DNA of 64,000 nt from Nocardioides anomalus (GTDB taxonomy: Bacteria; Actinomycetota; Actinomycetes; Propionibacteriales; Nocardioidaceae): contig NZ_CP049257.1 of NCBI RefSeq assembly GCF_011046535.1, positions 496,001-560,000 on the forward strand, read 5' to 3'. The notes beneath the pieces were generated by a model. That model did no database searches. It was given only the letters and a program-made list of their open reading frames with translations, and was not told the origin of the DNA. The position numbers and the translations under genes are program-made. This document shows positions 46,990 through 55,359 of this stretch, one piece after another; the stretch's first letter is position 1; every line of letters starts with the position of its first letter.

Positions 46990-49022
46990 GTGTGGTCGCG
47001 CGGGATGCGGTGGACCAGGTCCTCGACGTACACCTCGACGCCGTCGTGCGTGGCGGTGAGCTGCAGCCGGAAGGTGAAGCTGTCGGCGTCGCAGGTCATC
47101 TGCGTGTGCTGGACGGTCTGCACGTGCCAGCCCTCGCGGGCGAACGACGCGCGGCGGTCGGTCTCGACGGCAGCGGAGAGCGGGTCGTCGGGGTCGAGTA
47201 GGTAGCGGATCTCGTGCTCCGCCTCAGTGGTCAGCCCGCCCGGGTAGTGCTTGGTCGTCGGCGCGGTGGCGATCCGGCGCACGACGGTCGGGCGGGTGTC
47301 CTCCTCCCACGTCCACGACGGCACGCCGGCCTCGACGCGCACGGCCGGGGGAGCGGCGATGAGGGGTCGCTCCCACGGCCGCTCGAGCGGTACGCCGACC
47401 GCGGGGTCGAGGCGCGGGAGCACCAGCTCGCAGTGCGCGAGGTCGAGGGTGACGGTCGCGCGTTCGGGTGAGGGCCAGAGCCAGGGCCAGTAGCTCGTGG
47501 ACAGGCTGAGCCGCAGCCGACGCCCGGCCGGGAACCGCTGGGCGATGTGCTTGAGCGGGATCTCGAGGTCGAGCAGCTCGCCCACCGGGACCGGGGCCAC
47601 CTCGCGGTCGTGGCCGAGCCGGTGGGTGAGGTTGAGGTTGCCGCGGGTGACCAGGAACGACTCGCCGCCGTCGTCGACGTCGGTGAGGCGGGCGAAGACG
47701 AGGGCCTGGGGTCGGTCGCTGGCCAGCCGTAGCCGCACCACGGGCTGGCCGTAGACGACCAGCTCCTCGTCCAGCGGTGGCGTGGTGAAGCTGAGCGCGT
47801 CGGCGTCGTCGCGGGTCTGGGTGTCGGGCAGGTCGCCGAGGCCGCCCATCGGCTCGTAGTGCCGCGAGCCGCGGCCGAGCAGCAGCGGGCTCGAGTGGGT
47901 CACCGTCCCCGCGGCGGGCCGGAGGCCCAGCGCGAGGTCCGGTGAGGGGTGCAGGACCAGGGCGCCGTCGACGCCGGGCGTCGACGGCGCGGCGTACCAC
48001 CGGCCCGCGCGCTCGCGGGTGAACGCGTCGGTGGGCACCGAGTCCTGCACGAAGAAGCGGATCCGCGGGTCGTCGTCCACGCCGTTCGACTCGTTCTTGA
48101 GCCAGCGGTCCAGCCACCGCACGCACTCCTGGAGGTAGCCGATGGCCGGGCCCGGGACCGGTCGCTCCGGCCAGGTGTGCGCCCACGGACCGACCAGCGC
48201 CCTCGACCCCGGGCCGAGCGCCTCGACCAGGCGGAAGACCGCGTCGGTGTAGGGGTCCTGCCAGCCGCCGACGAGCAGGACCGGCACGTCGATGGCCGAG
48301 GGGTCCTCGCCCACCGACCCGTGCCGCCAGTAGTCGTCGCGGCGCTGGTGCTGGGTCCACAGCGCGCCGTGGTGGGCGTTGTGGTGCAGCCGCTCGAGCC
48401 ACATCGCGCGCCAGGCGTCGCCGACGAGCGCCGGGTCGGGCGGCTGGCTGTTGTTGAGGTGCACGTTGCTGGCCCACACGTCCTGGTAGACCGCGAGCAG
48501 CGAGCCGCCCAGGTAGTGCACGTCGTTGTCGTAGCGGTCGTCGGTCGAGCAGACCGTGATGACCGTCCGCAGCGCCGGCGGGTGCAGGGCGGCGACCTGG
48601 AGGCTGTTGAAGCCGCTCCACGAGATCCCGGTCATCGCCACGGCGCCGGTGCACCACGGCTGCCGGCTGATCCAGTCGAGGACCTCGTAGACGTCGCGGT
48701 GCTCCTGGGCGGAGTACTCGTCGGCGAGCACGCCGCTCGACGTGCCGCTGCCGCGCAGGTCCATCCGCACGCCGACGTACCCGTGGCCGGCGAGGTAGCC
48801 GTAGCGCGACTCGTCGTCGACCAGGGAGTTGTCGTCCTTGCGGTAGGGGATGGCCTCCAGGACCGCCGGGAACCGCTCGCCGGGGGCGCCCTGGGGCAGC
48901 CAGAGCTTGACCGAGATCCGGCAGCCGTCGGCCAGCGTGACGGGAACGTGTGGCTCCACCGCGACGTCGTAGGGGAGGCGCGGGGCCACCTCGGTGGTGG
49001 CCGAGTCCTCGTCGTTGTTCAC
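46986..49022 (-). CDS. CocE/NonD family hydrolase (X-Pro dipeptidyl-peptidase-like)
   Basis: A 678-residue alpha/beta-hydrolase. The N-terminal hydrolase domain has LEAIPYRKDDN, VRMDLRGSGTSSG, the nucleophile loop MTGISWSGFNSLQ, the acid near LLVGGWQDPYTD and the His near LVGPWAHTWP. The C-terminal ~250 residues are the jelly-roll X-Pro dipeptidase domain (VRLRLASDRPQALVFARLTDV, RLRLSLSTSYWPWLWPSPE). Acts on esters or peptides; no signal peptide, so cytoplasmic. The GTG at 49022 fits the family N-terminus. Divergent from the MFS gene. Confidence 0.88.
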   Translation of the reverse strand: MNNDEDSATTEVAPRLPYDVAVEPHVPVTLADGCRISVKLWLPQGAPGERFPAVLEAIPYRKDDNSLVDDESRYGYLAGHGYVGVRMDLRGSGTSSGVLADEYSAQEHRDVYEVLDWISRQPWCTGAVAMTGISWSGFNSLQVAALHPPALRTVITVCSTDDRYDNDVHYLGGSLLAVYQDVWASNVHLNNSQPPDPALVGDAWRAMWLERLHHNAHHGALWTQHQRRDDYWRHGSVGEDPSAIDVPVLLVGGWQDPYTDAVFRLVEALGPGSRALVGPWAHTWPERPVPGPAIGYLQECVRWLDRWLKNESNGVDDDPRIRFFVQDSVPTDAFTRERAGRWYAAPSTPGVDGALVLHPSPDLALGLRPAAGTVTHSSPLLLGRGSRHYEPMGGLGDLPDTQTRDDADALSFTTPPLDEELVVYGQPVVRLRLASDRPQALVFARLTDVDDGGESFLVTRGNLNLTHRLGHDREVAPVPVGELLDLEIPLKHIAQRFPAGRRLRLSLSTSYWPWLWPSPERATVTLDLAHCELVLPRLDPAVGVPLERPWERPLIAAPPAVRVEAGVPSWTWEEDTRPTVVRRIATAPTTKHYPGGLTTEAEHEIRYLLDPDDPLSAAVETDRRASFAREGWHVQTVQHTQMTCDADSFTFRLQLTATHDGVEVYVEDLVHRIPRDHT

Positions 49023-49062
49023 CGGAGCGAACAGTAGGGCCCCGACCTGGGAGGATGCGGTG

Positions 49063-50406
49063 GTGCGTCGCGCGGCCGCTCCTCTCTTCGCGGTCACCGT
49101 GGCCCTCGTCCTGGCCGACTCGGCGGTCGTCACGCTGGCGCTGCCGGACATCCTGCGGCACCTGCACACCACGGTCGGGCAGGTCGCGTGGGTGCTCATC
49201 GCGTTCAACCTGGTCCTCGGCGTGGTGGCCGTGCCGACCGCGGTCGTCGCCGGTCGCGCCCAGCCGCGGATCGTCTCGGCCATCGGCATCGCGGTCTTCG
49301 CCGGCGCCTCCGCGTGGTGCGCGGCGGCCGGCTCCATCGACGTGCTCATCGCCGCGCGGTGCGTCCAGGCCCTGGGCGGTGCGCTCGCGCTGGTGGGGTG
49401 CCTGGAGCTGCTGGTGGGGGAGTACGGCGAGCGCCGGGGCGTGGCGGTGTGGGTGGCCGCCGGCGTGGTCGGTACGGCGGCCGGCCCGGTCGCGGGCGGG
49501 CTGCTCACCGAGGCGTTCTCGTGGCAGGCGATCTTCGTGGTGCAGGTGCCCTTCGCCGCGCTGGCCGTGCCCGCCGCGCTGCTGGCGCCACGGGTCGTCG
49601 TACCGCCCGAGGACCGGCACCGCCCGGCCATCCGCGCCAACCTGACCCTCGCGCTGCTCTCGGCCGCCCTGACCGCCGCGCTGTTCCTGCTCGTGCTGCT
49701 GCTGGTCGAGGGCTGGCGCCGCTCCCCGGCCACCGCCGCGGTGACGGTCTCGGTGGTGCCTCTGGCCGCCGTGCTGGCGCGCCCGCTCGGCCGCCTGCTC
49801 CGGCCGCCGCCCGCGGTCGAGGTCGGTGCGGGCTGCTTCCTCATCGCCGGCGGCCTGGCCGCTCTGGGGCTGCTGCCCTCGGCCTCGTTGGGGTGGACCG
49901 TCGCTCCGCAGGCCCTGGTCGGGCTGGGGCTGGGCCTCACCGTGGACCGGCTCACCGCCCAGGCCATGGAGCTGCGGCTGCCGCGCGTCCGGCACGCGGC
50001 CTGGACCATCGGCGCCCGCCACGTCGGTGTCGTGGTCGGGCTGGCCCTGCTCACGCCGGTCTTCACCGCCGACCTGCAGGACGCACAGGTCCCGGCCCAG
50101 GAGGCCATCACCGCGCTCGTCCTCGACGCCCCGCTCACGCCCGAGGACAAGATCGCCGTGGCGCAGGCGCTCGGGCGCGAGCTGCAGGGTCAGGAGGGTC
50201 GGGTGCCCGACCTGCACCACGCCTTCACCACGCTCGACGTCGACGCCTCCGAGCGGCCCGCCCTCGCCGACCTCGAGCGCGCCCTCGACGCCCAGCTCGA
50301 GCGCGCCGCCACCCGCGCCTTCCGCGACTCCTTCCTCATCGGCGCCGGCCTCGCGCTCGCCGCGCTCGTCACGCTCCTGGTCCCGCGGCGCCGGAGGGTC
50401 GGGTGA
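49063..50406 (+). CDS. MFS transporter (drug:H+ antiporter-like)
   Basis: 447 residues with about 12-14 membrane helices. It starts with ADSAVVTLALPDILRHLHTTVGQVAWVLIAFNLVLGVVAVPTAVVAGRAQPR, the motif A-type region of DHA-family exporters, and AGPVAGGLLTEAFSWQAIFVVQVPFAAL (motif C). A cytoplasmic/extracellular insert (PLTPEDKIAVAQALGRELQGQEGRVPDLHHAF) precedes the last helix. The GTG at 49063 has GGGAGGA 7 nt upstream. Coupled to the next gene by a GTGA overlap. Confidence 0.83.
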   Translation: MRRAAAPLFAVTVALVLADSAVVTLALPDILRHLHTTVGQVAWVLIAFNLVLGVVAVPTAVVAGRAQPRIVSAIGIAVFAGASAWCAAAGSIDVLIAARCVQALGGALALVGCLELLVGEYGERRGVAVWVAAGVVGTAAGPVAGGLLTEAFSWQAIFVVQVPFAALAVPAALLAPRVVVPPEDRHRPAIRANLTLALLSAALTAALFLLVLLLVEGWRRSPATAAVTVSVVPLAAVLARPLGRLLRPPPAVEVGAGCFLIAGGLAALGLLPSASLGWTVAPQALVGLGLGLTVDRLTAQAMELRLPRVRHAAWTIGARHVGVVVGLALLTPVFTADLQDAQVPAQEAITALVLDAPLTPEDKIAVAQALGRELQGQEGRVPDLHHAFTTLDVDASERPALADLERALDAQLERAATRAFRDSFLIGAGLALAALVTLLVPRRRRVG

Positions 50407-51011
50407 GCCCCGCGCGGCTGGTCGGCCTGCCCGCCCTCGCCGTGGTGCTGGTCGCCGGCGTCATCGGTGTCCAGGTCGCGCAGGGCGGCGGCGAGTTCGA
50501 GCCGTTGCACCCCGCCGACCCCTGTGTCGCCCGCGACGTGACCTCGCAGGCGGACGGGATCGACAACCTCACCGAGCGCCTCGTCCTGCTCGGTCTGGAC
50601 GCCGCCGGGTGCCGGCTCGGGGTGAGCCGCGAGGAGCTGACCCTGCGCCTGGCCCAGGGCGCCGACCCCACCGACGCCGAGGTGGAGGCCCTGCACGACG
50701 GCCTGCTGGACGCCGTGCAGCGCATGGACGACGACGGCACCCTGCCGCCCCTCTCCGACTTCGTCGACGAGGCCCTCGACAACGCCGACCTCAACGGCTT
50801 CCTGGAGTACGCCATCCGGCACCTGCCCGACTCGGTCATCGACGCGGCGCTGAAGACCGACGACGTGCTGACCCGCGCCATCGACGACCTCGACCTGCGC
50901 CAGGTCCTCGCGGACGTCGACGACCAGCGCGAGCTCAACCGTCAGGTGAGCGCCGCGGTCGAGCAGGCCGTCAAGGACGCGCTGGTGGACCGGCTCAAGG
51001 GCCTGGTGTGA
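50403..51011 (+). CDS. Exported or membrane-anchored helical protein coupled to the MFS exporter
   Basis: 202 residues. The N-terminus SPARLVGLPALAVVLVAGVIGVQVAQG is a signal anchor or signal peptide. The rest is acidic and helical (DGIDNLTERLVLLGLDAAGCRLGVSREELTLRLAQG, LPDSVIDAALKTDDVLTRAIDDLDL), with two cysteines (PCVARD, AGCRL) and no lipobox. Overlap with the MFS stop implies joint expression, so it may be an accessory exported subunit. I do not recognise a family. Its 3' end overlaps the converging GNAT gene by 17 nt. Confidence 0.72.
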   Translation: MSPARLVGLPALAVVLVAGVIGVQVAQGGGEFEPLHPADPCVARDVTSQADGIDNLTERLVLLGLDAAGCRLGVSREELTLRLAQGADPTDAEVEALHDGLLDAVQRMDDDGTLPPLSDFVDEALDNADLNGFLEYAIRHLPDSVIDAALKTDDVLTRAIDDLDLRQVLADVDDQRELNRQVSAAVEQAVKDALVDRLKGLV

Positions 51012-51573
51012 CCGGGCGGGTGACCACCCAGCGGTGCGGCGAGATCGCGCGGGTGCGGGTGAAGCCGTGGCGCTCGAACGCCGCCATCGGGCCGGTGTGC
51101 AGGAACGACCCGGACACCGCGCGGTCGTCGGTCTCCTCCGGGTAGCCCTCGACCACACCGCCACCCAGCGCGGCGATCTGCTCGAGCGCCCCGCCCAGCG
51201 CCGCGTCGGCGACCCCGCGCTTGCGGTGGCCCTTGCCGGTGAAGAAGCAGGTGACGCGCCAGTCCGGCAGCGCGGTCAGCTCCTTCTCGTAGCGGCGTCT
51301 GCTCTTGACCTCGGGCAGCTCCTCCGGCGAGCCGAACTGGCACCAGCCCAGGCACCCGTCGCCGTCGAGGACCAGGGCGTGGTGCGTGCGACCCTCGCGG
51401 ACCAGCCGCTCCTTGTCGGCGCGGTTCTGCTCGGGCGTCCGGTCGCCGAGCCTGACGTGGAAGCCCATGCACCAGCAGCCGCCCCACACGCCCCGGTTGG
51501 CCTCGACGAGCGCGGCGAACGCCGGCCAGGTCGCCTCGGTGAGCGGGCGCACGGCGTACCCCTCGGAGCCCAT
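50995..51573 (-). CDS. GNAT family N-acetyltransferase
   Basis: 192 residues. VRPLTEATWPAFAALVEANRG begins the fold, WCQFGSPEELP is the central strand, and VTCFFTGKGHRKRGVADAALGGALEQIAALG holds the acetyl-CoA loop (x-x-R-x-x-G/A in the form HRKRGVA). FERHGFTRTR ends the domain. The GGCWCMGFH segment is typical of a GNAT subgroup widespread in actinobacteria. Substrate unknown. Confidence 0.82.
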   Translation of the reverse strand: MGSEGYAVRPLTEATWPAFAALVEANRGVWGGCWCMGFHVRLGDRTPEQNRADKERLVREGRTHHALVLDGDGCLGWCQFGSPEELPEVKSRRRYEKELTALPDWRVTCFFTGKGHRKRGVADAALGGALEQIAALGGGVVEGYPEETDDRAVSGSFLHTGPMAAFERHGFTRTRAISPHRWVVTRPVTPGP

Positions 51574-51610
51574 GCCCGGACGCTAGCGGCGACCGGGGAC
51601 AGCCCACCAC

Positions 51611-51616
51611 TAGGCT
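51611..51616 (+). promoter_or_regulatory. -10 box TAGGCT of guaA, leaderless spacing
   Basis: Ends 6 nt before the guaA ATG at 51623. Confidence 0.55.
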
Positions 51617-51622
51617 CGGTCC

Positions 51623-53197
51623 ATGACGGCTGAGGGTCCCCACGCCGACCACGACCTGGTGCTCGTCGTCGACTTCGGAGCGCAGTACGCCCAGCTGATC
51701 GCGCGCCGGGTCCGCGAGGCGCGGGTCTACTCCGAGATCGTGCCGCACACGATGCCGGTCGAGGAGATGCTGGCGCGCAACCCGAAGGCGATCGTGCTGT
51801 CGGGCGGGCCGTCGTCGGTCTACGAGGAGGGCGCGCCGAGCATCGACACCGGCCTGTTCACGGCCGGGACGCCGGTGTTCGGGATGTGCTACGGCTTCCA
51901 GCTGATGGCCCAGGGGCTCGGCGGCGAGGTCGCGCACTCGGGCGTGCGCGAGTACGGCCGCACGCCGGTCAGCGTGACCGCGCCCGGGACCCTGCTGGCC
52001 GACATCCCCGAGACCCACAACGTGTGGATGTCGCACGGCGACTCGGTGGCGCGCGCGCCCGAGGGCTTCGACGTGCTGGCCTCGACGAGCGGTACGCCGG
52101 TCGCGGCGTTCGAGGACGTCGGGCGCGGTCTCGCAGGGGTGCAGTGGCACCCCGAGGTGCTGCACACCGAGCACGGCCAGGAGGTGCTCGAGCACTTCCT
52201 GCACGACATCGCCGGCTGCCGGCAGACGTGGACGATGCTCAACATCGTCGAGGAGCAGGTCGAGGCGATCCGCGAGCAGATCGGCGACGGCCGCGCGATC
52301 TGCGCGCTGTCCGGCGGCGTGGACTCCGCGGTGGCCGCCGCCATCGTGCAGCGTGCCATCGGCGACCGCCTCACGTGCGTGTACGTCGACCACGGGATGA
52401 TGCGCCTGGGCGAGACCGAGCAGGTCCGGTCCGACTTCGAGGCGGTCTTCGACACCCTCGACGTGGTCGACGCCGCCGACCAGTTCCTGGGTGCGCTGGA
52501 GGGGGTCCACGACCCCGAGGAGAAGCGCAAGATCATCGGCCGCGAGTTCATCCGCACCTTCGAGGCCGCCGAGGCCCGCGTCTTCGGCGACGTCGAGGGC
52601 GGCGCCACGGCGTACCTCGTCCAAGGCACGCTCTACCCCGACGTGGTGGAGTCCGGCGGCGGCGCCGGCACCTCCAACATCAAGTCCCACCACAACGTCG
52701 GGGGGCTGCCCGACGACCTGCAGTTCGAGCTGGTGGAGCCGCTGCGCACCCTGTTCAAGGACGAGGTCCGCCTGGTCGGCGAGCAGCTCGGCCTGCCCAG
52801 CACCATGGTCTGGCGCCAGCCCTTCCCCGGCCCCGGTCTCGGCATCCGCATCATCGGCGAGGTCACCCGCGAGCGCCTCGACGTGCTCCGCCAGGCCGAC
52901 GCCATCGCCCGCGAGGAGCTCACCCGCGCCGGCCTGGACCGCGACATCTGGCAGATGCCCGTCGTCCTGCTCGCCGACGTCCGCTCGGTCGGCGTCCAGG
53001 GCGACGGCCGCACCTACGGCCACCCCGTCGTCATCCGCCCGGTCACCTCCGAGGACGCGATGACCGCCGACTGGGCCCGGCTGCCCTACGACGTGCTCGA
53101 GCGGATCTCCACCCGCATCACCAACGAGGTGGCCGAGGTCAACCGGGTCACCCTCGACGTGACCAGCAAGCCGCCGGGCACGATCGAGTGGGAGTGA
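51623..53197 (+). CDS. guaA: GMP synthase (glutamine-hydrolysing)
   Basis: A 524-residue enzyme that aminates XMP to GMP using glutamine and ATP. The N-terminal class I amidotransferase has the nucleophile in GMCYGFQLM (Cys89) and the His-Glu pair in QWHPEVLHT near residue 175. The ATP pyrophosphatase domain has [11 protein letters not shown] near residue 230. The C-terminal dimerisation domain ends [11 protein letters not shown]. Completes the GMP branch begun by guaB upstream in the window. Confidence 0.96.
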   Translation: MTAEGPHADHDLVLVVDFGAQYAQLIARRVREARVYSEIVPHTMPVEEMLARNPKAIVLSGGPSSVYEEGAPSIDTGLFTAGTPVFGMCYGFQLMAQGLGGEVAHSGVREYGRTPVSVTAPGTLLADIPETHNVWMSHGDSVARAPEGFDVLASTSGTPVAAFEDVGRGLAGVQWHPEVLHTEHGQEVLEHFLHDIAGCRQTWTMLNIVEEQVEAIREQIGDGRAICALSGGVDSAVAAAIVQRAIGDRLTCVYVDHGMMRLGETEQVRSDFEAVFDTLDVVDAADQFLGALEGVHDPEEKRKIIGREFIRTFEAAEARVFGDVEGGATAYLVQGTLYPDVVESGGGAGTSNIKSHHNVGGLPDDLQFELVEPLRTLFKDEVRLVGEQLGLPSTMVWRQPFPGPGLGIRIIGEVTRERLDVLRQADAIAREELTRAGLDRDIWQMPVVLLADVRSVGVQGDGRTYGHPVVIRPVTSEDAMTADWARLPYDVLERISTRITNEVAEVNRVTLDVTSKPPGTIEWE

Positions 53198-53200
53198 GCC

Positions 53201-53920
53201 TCACCCCTTGATGATCCGCTGCAGCCGGTAGGTCAGCGTGCCGTCGAGGGTGTAGGTGCAGTAGTCGGTGTAGCCGACCAGCTCGTCCGGGCACTCGGTG
53301 TCGGAGGACTCGGGGGTGTAGGTGACCTTGCGGTGGAAGTCCTGCCGCAGCACGCCCGGACGGACCTGCTCGACCGCGTCGGGGTACATCGGGATGCCGG
53401 GCAGGGAGTAGACGCCGGCGGAGGTCCCGTCGGGCCCGCCGGTGCAGGTGGTGAGCAGGGTGAGGTGCTGGAACGGCGTGAAGGTCGGCGTGGGCAGCCC
53501 GTTGCGGCGGATCAGCGACAGAGCGGGGTGCTCGAAGTCACCGCGCTCGATCGTGTTGCCCTTGCAGAGCACCTCGGTGCCGTCCGGGTCGTACTTCGCC
53601 GTCTCGACCACGCCCGAGACGGTCTTGAGCTTCGCCTTCTGCGGGCTGAGGCTGTAGATGGCCTGCCGGGTGACGTGCACGTCGGGGATGCGGCCCTTGA
53701 CCGTCGCCACGGCGGAGCCGTACCGACTGCTGCCCGGCCCGAAGATGAGGCCGACCTCGTGGTCGACCTCGGCCTTGAAGGTCACCGTGTAGACGAACGT
53801 CTGGCTCTGTGGGGGTCGAGGCAGCTTCCTCGCGTGGTCGGCGGCGTGCGCGTGAGCCGCGGGGGCGGGGACGACCGTCAGCAGTGCGAGGACGGTGAGC
53901 AGGGCGCGGCGCGTCCTCAT
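53201..53920 (-). CDS. Secreted protein of unknown function
   Basis: 239 residues with a clear signal peptide (RTRRALLTVLALLTVVPAPAAHAHA). The mature part is beta-rich (QTFVYTVTFKAEVDHEVGLIFGPGSSRYGSAVATVKGRIPDV) and has six cysteines (TEVLCKGN, LLTTCTGG, DTECPDE and TDYCTYTL among them) that could form disulfides. The ATG overlaps the stop of the preceding gene (ATGA), so the two exported proteins are made together. No family recognised. Confidence 0.75.
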   Translation of the reverse strand: MRTRRALLTVLALLTVVPAPAAHAHAADHARKLPRPPQSQTFVYTVTFKAEVDHEVGLIFGPGSSRYGSAVATVKGRIPDVHVTRQAIYSLSPQKAKLKTVSGVVETAKYDPDGTEVLCKGNTIERGDFEHPALSLIRRNGLPTPTFTPFQHLTLLTTCTGGPDGTSAGVYSLPGIPMYPDAVEQVRPGVLRQDFHRKVTYTPESSDTECPDELVGYTDYCTYTLDGTLTYRLQRIIKG

Positions 53921-55221
53921 CGGTGGTGCCTTCGCGCGACCTTGACGGGCTGGGAGTCGACCGTCGCGGCGGCGTACCCGGGGCGGGTGGCGGTGACCCG
54001 GACCGCGAGCCGGCGTCCGGCGTCCTTGCGGGTCACGCGGTAGACCGGCCCGGTCGCCTTCTTGATGGGCTTGCCGTTGCGCAGCCACTGGTAGGTCACC
54101 GCGGCGGGGGTCTCGCTCCAGGCGCCCGCGGTCGCCTTGAGCCGGACGCCGGGTCGCGCCTTGCCCTTGATGGCGGGCCGGTGCGTGGACGCGAGCACGG
54201 CGGCGGGCGTGACGCTGCCCGGGCGGTAGGGCGCGGCCGACCAGTAGGGGTCTGCGGCGTCGGCGATGAGCAGGGTCTCGGTGGACTGCTCGCACACCGC
54301 GGCCGGGGCGCTGTTCACCCAGATCCCGCCGGGCTGCTCCCAGGCCAGCCGGCTGCCGTCGGGCGAGAACGTCGGGCTCGCGACGCCGGCGGTCAGTGCG
54401 GTGTGGCACCCCTTCGCCGGCAGGCCGGGGCGTGCGGCGGAGCGGGGGTCGTCGGTGAGGCGGTACCAGTCGACGGTGGTCGCGGTGCCCTCGCCGCGGA
54501 CGGCGGCGAACTGGGTGCCGTCGCGCGACACGACGGGCTCGTTGAGGGAGTGCCAGTCGCTGTAGTGGTCGGCGTCGTCGAACCAGTGGACGGTGTCGTC
54601 CCAGGCGCCGCCGAGGTCGTAGAGCTGGACCATCTCGCGGTAGCCGCCGTCGAGGACCAGTCGGCGGCTGGTGACCCAGGAGGCGTGGTCGAACGGCACG
54701 CTGAACTGCATCGGTGGGGTGAGGTGGTCGGCCGCGGTCACGTCGGTGCGCGCCCGGTAGCAGCTCCCGCCGTCGCAGGGCGTGATCTCGGAGTAGCCGT
54801 AGGCGATGCGCTGGCCGTCGGGGGAGACCTCGACGTTGGTGAGCACCGGGCCGAGCGGGTACGACGTCCCACCGAGGTCGGGCGGGTCCATGGTGTTCAG
54901 GACCCGGCCCTGGTCGTCCATCCGGACGATGAGGGTGCCGCGGGCGGCCACGATGGTGCCGTCGTCGGCCTGGCTCGGCACCGTGTAGCCGCCGCCGGTC
55001 GTCACCCGGCGCTGGCCGCCGCCCGCACCGTCGGCGACCCAGACGTCGCCGCCGCGGATGAAGACGAGGGAGCCGGGCGGGGTGGCCGCGGCGGCCGCCG
55101 GCGCCGGGGCGGACGCGGCGTCGGCGCCGGCGTCGGCGAAGCCGAGGCCGAGGCCGAGGGCCGCTCCGGCCAGCACGCAGCCAGCCAGGTAGAGCGCCGG
55201 GCGCTTCTGGGATCGGGGCAT
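53917..55221 (-). CDS. Exported TolB/PD40-type beta-propeller protein with C-terminal Ig-like domain
   Basis: 434 residues with a basic N-terminus and a TM-like signal (YLAGCVLAGAALGLGLGFADAGA). Repeated PD40-type blades follow: GSLVFIRGGDVWVADGAGG, VEVSPDGQRIAYGYSEI and ASPTFSPDGSRLAWEQPGG. The last ~90 residues form an Ig-like domain (RPGVRLKATAGAWSETPAAVTYQWLRNGKPIKKATGPVYRVTRKDAGRRLAVRVTATRPGYA), a layout common in actinobacterial surface proteins. Upstream partner of the small secreted protein at 53201 by a 4-nt overlap. Confidence 0.8.
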   Translation of the reverse strand: MPRSQKRPALYLAGCVLAGAALGLGLGFADAGADAASAPAPAAAAATPPGSLVFIRGGDVWVADGAGGGQRRVTTGGGYTVPSQADDGTIVAARGTLIVRMDDQGRVLNTMDPPDLGGTSYPLGPVLTNVEVSPDGQRIAYGYSEITPCDGGSCYRARTDVTAADHLTPPMQFSVPFDHASWVTSRRLVLDGGYREMVQLYDLGGAWDDTVHWFDDADHYSDWHSLNEPVVSRDGTQFAAVRGEGTATTVDWYRLTDDPRSAARPGLPAKGCHTALTAGVASPTFSPDGSRLAWEQPGGIWVNSAPAAVCEQSTETLLIADAADPYWSAAPYRPGSVTPAAVLASTHRPAIKGKARPGVRLKATAGAWSETPAAVTYQWLRNGKPIKKATGPVYRVTRKDAGRRLAVRVTATRPGYAAATVDSQPVKVARRHHR

Positions 55222-55359
55222 GGTCGTTCCTCTCGTGGTGCGGAGCGGCCAGCGTCGGCACCCGCGCTGGGAGGGCACTGGGGTCCGACTGGGACCGGGG
55301 GTCGGGTGACCTCAGCGTCAGCGCAGTGAGGGCGCAGTGCTCCCGTGGACGCTGCGGCC

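Noticed and set aside
47224..50220. 998-codon minus-strand frame across the CocE and MFS genes
   Set aside because: Arg/Pro/Gly-rich shadow product; the CocE and MFS frames carry full catalytic and membrane motifs.
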